Shown here: positions 7,853-11,377 of the stretch, one piece after another
Layout: each line of letters begins with the position of its first letter
How positions within the stretch are numbered: position 1 is the first letter of the stretch
Assembly (NCBI GenBank): GCA_902783175.1
Contig: CACZQA010000017.1
Location: forward strand, 1-11,377
Direction of reading: 5' to 3'
DNA: 11,377 bases
From: an uncultured Coriobacteriaceae bacterium
Lineage (GTDB): Bacteria; Actinomycetota; Coriobacteriia; Coriobacteriales; QAMH01
Notes under the pieces: generated by a model
Databases searched by the model: none
Seen by the model: the letters and a program-made list of their open reading frames with translations, nothing else
What the model was told of the DNA's origin: nothing
Position numbers and translations under genes: made by a program

Positions 7853-8818
7853 GTGCCCTACAAGGTTGCAGTACTCATCGACGACGCTTCCCGCACGAGT
7901 CCGCTCGCGCAGGAGGCAAAGCTCAACATCTGCGACGCGCTCGAGCAGGCGGGGCACGAACCCGTTTTGTTCGAGGCGAACTCCCAGCTCACGGCGATGC
8001 TGCGCCATGAGCGCCCCGATGTCGCCCTCAACGCGACGAGCGGCAAATCCGCCGTCGACGGGTCGATACAGTCGCTTATGGACCTGCTCGGCATCCCCTG
8101 CATCGGCAGCTCGGCGAGCATCCTGCGCCAGGCGTGCGACAAGAGCGCGCTTCCAACGATGCTGCGGCGTTTCCAGTTTGGAGAATACGGCGATGCCGAC
8201 TTCGTCTTGGGCGTGAGGATTCCGAAGAGCGTCTACGAGGGGCTCGGGGGATCACAGGCGCTCGACCTCATCGCGCACCGCATTCCGGCGGGCTATCCAC
8301 TCGTCGTGCGTGCCGGTCACCAGGGCACCAACGTCAAGCCCATCAAGGTCGACGACCCAGCGCAGCTCGGGGTGGCGCTCGCGATCGTCTACGACGCCGA
8401 CCACGACGCGCTCGTGGAAGAGTGGGTCGACGGCGTCCACCTTGCGGTTGGCGTGCTGGGACACGGCCCCGAGGCGTTTGCGCTGCCGCCGGTCGAGCTC
8501 ACCTTCGACGAGGACGGAACGACGGTGGCCACGCATGCCCCCGTGCGCATGGAGTCGCTTTCGGGCGACGAGGCGAACGCGCAGGGCATCCGCAGCGAGA
8601 TAGAGCGCGCCGCGCTCGAGGTACACCGCGCCTACAGCGCCCGTGACCTCTCGTGCATCGACATCATCTGGGACGGCGCGAGCGCGCGGGTGCTCGAGAT
8701 AAACCTCGCCCCCTCGCTCGCCCCCTCATCGGGCTTCACCCTCTCGTGCGATACGGCTGGTATCAGCCTGAAGGCACTGCTCAACGAGCTCATCGAGCAA
8801 GCGATTGCTCGCGGATAA
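7853..8818 (+). CDS. D-Ala-D-Ala-ligase-like ATP-grasp enzyme
   Basis: Cytoplasmic carboxylate-amine ligase of the ATP-grasp superfamily, 321 residues, close to Ddl in length. The N-terminal domain runs to about residue 95. DGSIQSLMDLLGIPCIGSS (69-87) matches the EDGxIQGLLELLGIPYVGS region of Ddl. CDK (95-97) corresponds to the Ddl MDK. VEEWVDG (188-194) matches the VEEFIEG segment. The metal-binding triad is intact: Asp270 in CIDIIW, Glu282 and Asn284 in LEINLAPS. Differences from true Ddl include HGPxGED replaced by NATSGKSAVDG, the VKP lysine replaced by Arg153 (VVRAG), and EINTxPG reading EINLAPS. It is therefore probably not the housekeeping Ddl but a ligase with another acceptor. GTG 7853 is chosen for its strong AGGAG seven bases upstream. 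Confidence 0.82.
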   Translation: MPYKVAVLIDDASRTSPLAQEAKLNICDALEQAGHEPVLFEANSQLTAMLRHERPDVALNATSGKSAVDGSIQSLMDLLGIPCIGSSASILRQACDKSALPTMLRRFQFGEYGDADFVLGVRIPKSVYEGLGGSQALDLIAHRIPAGYPLVVRAGHQGTNVKPIKVDDPAQLGVALAIVYDADHDALVEEWVDGVHLAVGVLGHGPEAFALPPVELTFDEDGTTVATHAPVRMESLSGDEANAQGIRSEIERAALEVHRAYSARDLSCIDIIWDGASARVLEINLAPSLAPSSGFTLSCDTAGISLKALLNELIEQAIARG

Positions 8819-8834
8819 CAAGTGGAGGAGCATC

Positions 8835-10322
8835 ATGTACTGTTTTGAGAAACTGGCTGACGGGCTGTACTGGATCGGCGGAGAAGACGCGCGCCTCGGC
8901 AAGTTCGAGGGCCTGATCCCCGTGCCGTATGGCATGTCCTACAACACCTACCTCATCAAAGACGAGAAGACGGTCCTCATCGACACGATCGACCGCGCGG
9001 TCGAGGAGCGCTTCCTCACCTCGCTCGACTATCTGATCGGCGACGGCACGCTCGACTACATCATCACCCAACATGCCGAGCCCGACCATATGGCCACGCT
9101 CGGGTCGGTCGCCGCGCGCTACCCCGAAGCGAAGATTCTCGCCTCGGCCATGTGCAAGCGCATGGTCTCGCAGTTCTTCGACGACGAGCTCGCCGCGCGC
9201 GTCGAGGTGATCGACGACGGCGACACACTCGAGACGGGCAAGCGCACGCTTAAGTTCCTGAGCGCGCCCATGGTCCACTGGCCGGAGGTCATGATGACCT
9301 ACGACGCCTACGACAAGACGCTGTTCTCGGCGGACGCCTTCGGCATGTTCGGCAGCCTCGACGGGCGCCTGCGCGATATCGACCGCGACTTCGAGCAGGA
9401 CATGCTGCCCGAGATGCGCCGCTACTACGCGAACATCTGCGGCAAGTACGGCGCTCAAGTCGACGCCATCCTCGACAAGATCGAGCCGCTCGACATCGCG
9501 CGCGTGTGCACGCTGCACGGTCCCGTCGTCGAGCACAGCGCCGTGCAGGCAATCCACTCCTACCGCATCTGGGCGGGCTACCAGCCGGAGGTCAAGTCCG
9601 TCGCGATCATGTACGCCTCCATCTACGGCGGCACGCGCGACGTGGCGGAGAAGCTCGCGTTCCTGCTGACCGGCCTGGGCGTCGGGGGCGTCAAGATCTA
9701 CGACGTCAGCGAGGTCGACGCCAGCTACCTGCTCGCCGAGGCCTACCGCGTGAGCAACGTCGTGCTCGCCTGCGCGACCATGAACATGGAGATGAACCCC
9801 AAGATGGCAGACCTGCTCGAGGTGTTTGCGACGCACGGCCTGAAGAACCGCAAGTTCTCGCTCATCCAAAACGGCTCGTGGGCACCGCAGGCCGGCAAGC
9901 GCATGCTCGAGGCGCTCGAGAAAGTCCCGGGCACGCAGATCGTCGGCGATATGTTCACGATCAAGTCGCGCATGAAAAACGAGCAGGAAGGCGACCTCGA
10001 GAAGCTCGCCCAGGCTATCGCCGAATCGGTCGGCGCCGTCGTGACGGCATCCGAGGTGGAGCAGCGCGAGAAGGCTCCCGAGGCAAGTCCCCTGCCCGCG
10101 GGCTTCGTGCCCCCTGTCGCCCCGCCCAAGATCAACGACCCCTACGGTGCGGGGGCGGCAACCAAGCCGACCCAGGTCATCGAGGTCTGGAAGTGCACGT
10201 ACTGCGGCTACCAGGTCGAGGTCCCGCGGGGCACCGACATGTCGAACTTCACCTGCCCGGTGTGCCTGAAGGTGGGCATGTTCAAGAAGATCCGCGAGAA
10301 GATCGTCGAAGTCGAGTCATAA
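8835..10322 (+). CDS. flavodiiron protein (A-type flavoprotein) with C-terminal rubredoxin-like domain
   Basis: Reduces O2 to water and/or NO to N2O, protecting anaerobes. The protein is 495 residues. The metallo-beta-lactamase-like domain carries a complete diiron set: His80-x-Glu82-x-Asp84-His85, His148, Asp167 and His228. Spacings of 62, 18 and 60 residues match the family pattern exactly. A flavodoxin domain (about 254-400) has the FMN loop ASIYGGT (261-267). A proline/alanine-rich linker (about 412-447) leads to a zinc-ribbon/rubredoxin-like module with Cys454, Cys457, Cys474 and Cys477. Only 16 residues separate the two CxxC pairs, shorter than in classical rubredoxin and more like the rubrerythrin tail. 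ATG 8835 has GTGGAGGAG just upstream and lies 16 bases after the ATP-grasp stop. The electron donor and the O2/NO preference are not readable. Confidence 0.95.
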   Translation: MYCFEKLADGLYWIGGEDARLGKFEGLIPVPYGMSYNTYLIKDEKTVLIDTIDRAVEERFLTSLDYLIGDGTLDYIITQHAEPDHMATLGSVAARYPEAKILASAMCKRMVSQFFDDELAARVEVIDDGDTLETGKRTLKFLSAPMVHWPEVMMTYDAYDKTLFSADAFGMFGSLDGRLRDIDRDFEQDMLPEMRRYYANICGKYGAQVDAILDKIEPLDIARVCTLHGPVVEHSAVQAIHSYRIWAGYQPEVKSVAIMYASIYGGTRDVAEKLAFLLTGLGVGGVKIYDVSEVDASYLLAEAYRVSNVVLACATMNMEMNPKMADLLEVFATHGLKNRKFSLIQNGSWAPQAGKRMLEALEKVPGTQIVGDMFTIKSRMKNEQEGDLEKLAQAIAESVGAVVTASEVEQREKAPEASPLPAGFVPPVAPPKINDPYGAGAATKPTQVIEVWKCTYCGYQVEVPRGTDMSNFTCPVCLKVGMFKKIREKIVEVES

Positions 10323-10330
10323 GGCGCGAG

Positions 10331-10371
10331 CTGCCCCACGCGGGCATTTTGACCTGCCGCGCGTGGGGCAG
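10331..10371 (+). terminator. long hairpin without T-tract after the flavodiiron gene
   Basis: CTGCCCCACGCG (10331-10342) is perfectly complementary to CGCGTGGGGCAG (10360-10371). Inside, GGCA (10343-10346) pairs with TGCC (10355-10358), with one bulged G and a TTTTGACC loop. It begins nine bases after the stop codon. TGATGG, not a T-run, follows, so it is a probable tail-less terminator or 3'-end stabiliser. Confidence 0.55.
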
Positions 10372-10427
10372 TGATGGTACTCTTAGAGCTGCTAGATATT
10401 CGTTTTGAAGCGAAGGGCGTGAACATA

Positions 10428-10754
10428 ATGAGCAAGGCTGTTTCCTTTATCGCAGGTGCCGCTGTCGGTGCGGTCGCAGCGCTGATGCTGAGCCCCAATT
10501 CCGGCGAGGAAAACCGCAGGATCGTCACCGAGAAGGCGGCGTACTACAGCTCTCATGGCGACGAGCTGTTCCAGCAGGCAGCTGATGCCGTCCGCGACAA
10601 GGTCAAGAGCGCTCCCGAGGCAAGCGTCGCGACTGCAGACGATATCAGGGAAAAGATCAACGCCGCCCGTGACCGCATCGCAGAGCAGGTCACCCGCAAT
10701 CAGGCGGCCCAGCAGGTCGAGGCAGACGTCTCCGACGTCGCCGCAGCGGAGTAG
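10428..10754 (+). CDS. YtxH-like small membrane-associated protein
   Basis: 108-residue protein. The N-terminal hydrophobic glycine/alanine segment (about residues 5-21, IAGAAVGAVAALML) is followed by SPNSGEENRR. This is the YtxH pattern of a short membrane helix then a P-x-SG-x-E-x-R-like turn. The rest (30-108) is a charged, alanine-rich, probably coiled helix typical of this poorly characterised, often stress-associated family. ATG 10428 has AAGGG ten bases upstream. An in-frame GTG at 10371 would add 19 residues reading out of the hairpin and is rejected. A PRC-barrel gene follows 45 bases later; no specific biochemical role can be assigned. Confidence 0.75.
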   Translation: MSKAVSFIAGAAVGAVAALMLSPNSGEENRRIVTEKAAYYSSHGDELFQQAADAVRDKVKSAPEASVATADDIREKINAARDRIAEQVTRNQAAQQVEADVSDVAAAE

Positions 10755-10799
10755 CGCGCCCCTGTGACGTTTTGTTTGCAGTAAAGGCGTGATACCCGC

Positions 10800-11377
10800 A
10801 TGATCACAACGACCCAGATAGGAAAGAAGCGCGTCTACCTGCGCAACAAGAAGGGGCGCCTGAAAAAGTTCGGCAAAATCCGCGCGGTGGTGTTCCACCC
10901 ATCAAAGCCGCAGGCCATCGGCGCCGTCATCAAGCGCCCCGACTTCTTGCTGATGTTCAAGCGCAAGGAGCGCTTCGTCGCGCTCGACCGCTTCAGGCAG
11001 GTCGAAGGCGGCTTGGAGGTTGTCGACCAAGCCGATTCGTGGGACACGGCGGCGTGCAAGCGTATGGGCGTCGACTACGATTCCTGCATCATCTGGGACT
11101 ACATGCCCATCGTGACCGATGCCGGCCGCGAGCTCGGCAACATCACCGACATCGCGCTCGACGAGGACACGTACGCGATCGACCATGTCGACATCGCGCC
11201 GAACAGCCTGAACCGCGCGATACTCGGCAGCGCGAACATCCCCGTGAACATGATCCGCGGCTACAAGGACAATGCCATCGTCGTCAAAGACGAGATCGGC
11301 GAAATCGAGGAGACCGGCGGCGTTGCCGCGAAGGCGGGCGAGGCGTGGGCAAAGACCAAGCACACCGCGGCGACTAC
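10800..11377 (+). CDS. PRC-barrel domain protein, 3'-truncated
   Basis: The frame is open from ATG 10800 to the end of the window, with 192 residues visible and no stop. Two PRC-barrel-like beta modules are apparent: residues about 5-75 (KKRVYLRNKKGRLKKFGKI... then FVALDRF) and about 98-165, where the second contains DAGRELGNITDIALDED, the common 'G-x-x-L-G-x-v-x-D' motif of PRC barrels. The first module is strongly basic (KKGRLKKFGK, KRKERF). An alanine/lysine-rich segment begins near residue 172 and continues out of the window. PRC barrels act as small binding modules in RimM, photosynthetic reaction-centre subunit H and uncharacterised stress proteins. AAAGG lies 12 bases upstream, a somewhat long spacing. 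Function unknown. Confidence 0.7.
   Translation, partial: MITTTQIGKKRVYLRNKKGRLKKFGKIRAVVFHPSKPQAIGAVIKRPDFLLMFKRKERFVALDRFRQVEGGLEVVDQADSWDTAACKRMGVDYDSCIIWDYMPIVTDAGRELGNITDIALDEDTYAIDHVDIAPNSLNRAILGSANIPVNMIRGYKDNAIVVKDEIGEIEETGGVAAKAGEAWAKTKHTAAT

Noticed and set aside
10349..10383. TTGACC in the hairpin loop as -35 of a promoter for the YtxH-like gene
   Set aside because: No acceptable -10 lies 16-18 bp downstream.

Overview
The window looks like chromosomal DNA from a high-GC actinobacterium, most plausibly an anaerobic gut or oral member of the Coriobacteriia (Collinsella/Olsenella/Eggerthella relatives). This is inferred from strong G/C bias at third codon positions, actinobacterial-looking DnaB and purine proteins, and an oxygen-scavenging flavodiiron protein typical of anaerobes. 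No marker gene fixes the genus. All supported genes are on the + strand. I see no mobile element, CRISPR array, tRNA or rRNA.

Layout. (1) 1-1092: the 3' part of a ManC-like sugar-nucleotide/cupin protein that has lost several family signature motifs. (2) 1093-2666: a leader with three tandem hairpins, then dnaB (replicative helicase, no intein). (3) 2751-6429: a tight purine block, purA, purD, a Nudix ADP-ribose pyrophosphatase-like gene and purE. Spacings are 3 bp, a 10-bp overlap, and 62 bp holding a strong GC hairpin. A good intrinsic terminator follows purE at 6456-6497. (4) 6498-6744: a structured non-coding stretch. (5) 6745-10322: a close-packed four-gene run made of a secreted RlpA-like double-psi beta-barrel protein, a stand-alone protein resembling the N-terminal domain of cyanophycin synthetase (CphA), a D-Ala-D-Ala-ligase-like ATP-grasp enzyme, and a flavodiiron protein with a fused short rubredoxin. 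A long hairpin without a T-tract follows. (6) 10428-11377: a small YtxH-like membrane protein and the start of a two-module PRC-barrel protein that runs off the window.

How the genes work together. PurD, PurE and PurA act at an early, a middle and the AMP-branch step of purine synthesis. The Nudix enzyme could return ADP-ribose to AMP and ribose-5-phosphate. The least explained part is the pair at 7321-8818. It looks like the first two modules of cyanophycin synthetase as separate proteins: a small HxxEH-bearing N-domain-like protein and an ATP-grasp peptide ligase. No Mur-ligase module is present in the window. This may be an undescribed peptide-ligating or peptide-trimming system; its substrate cannot be read from sequence.
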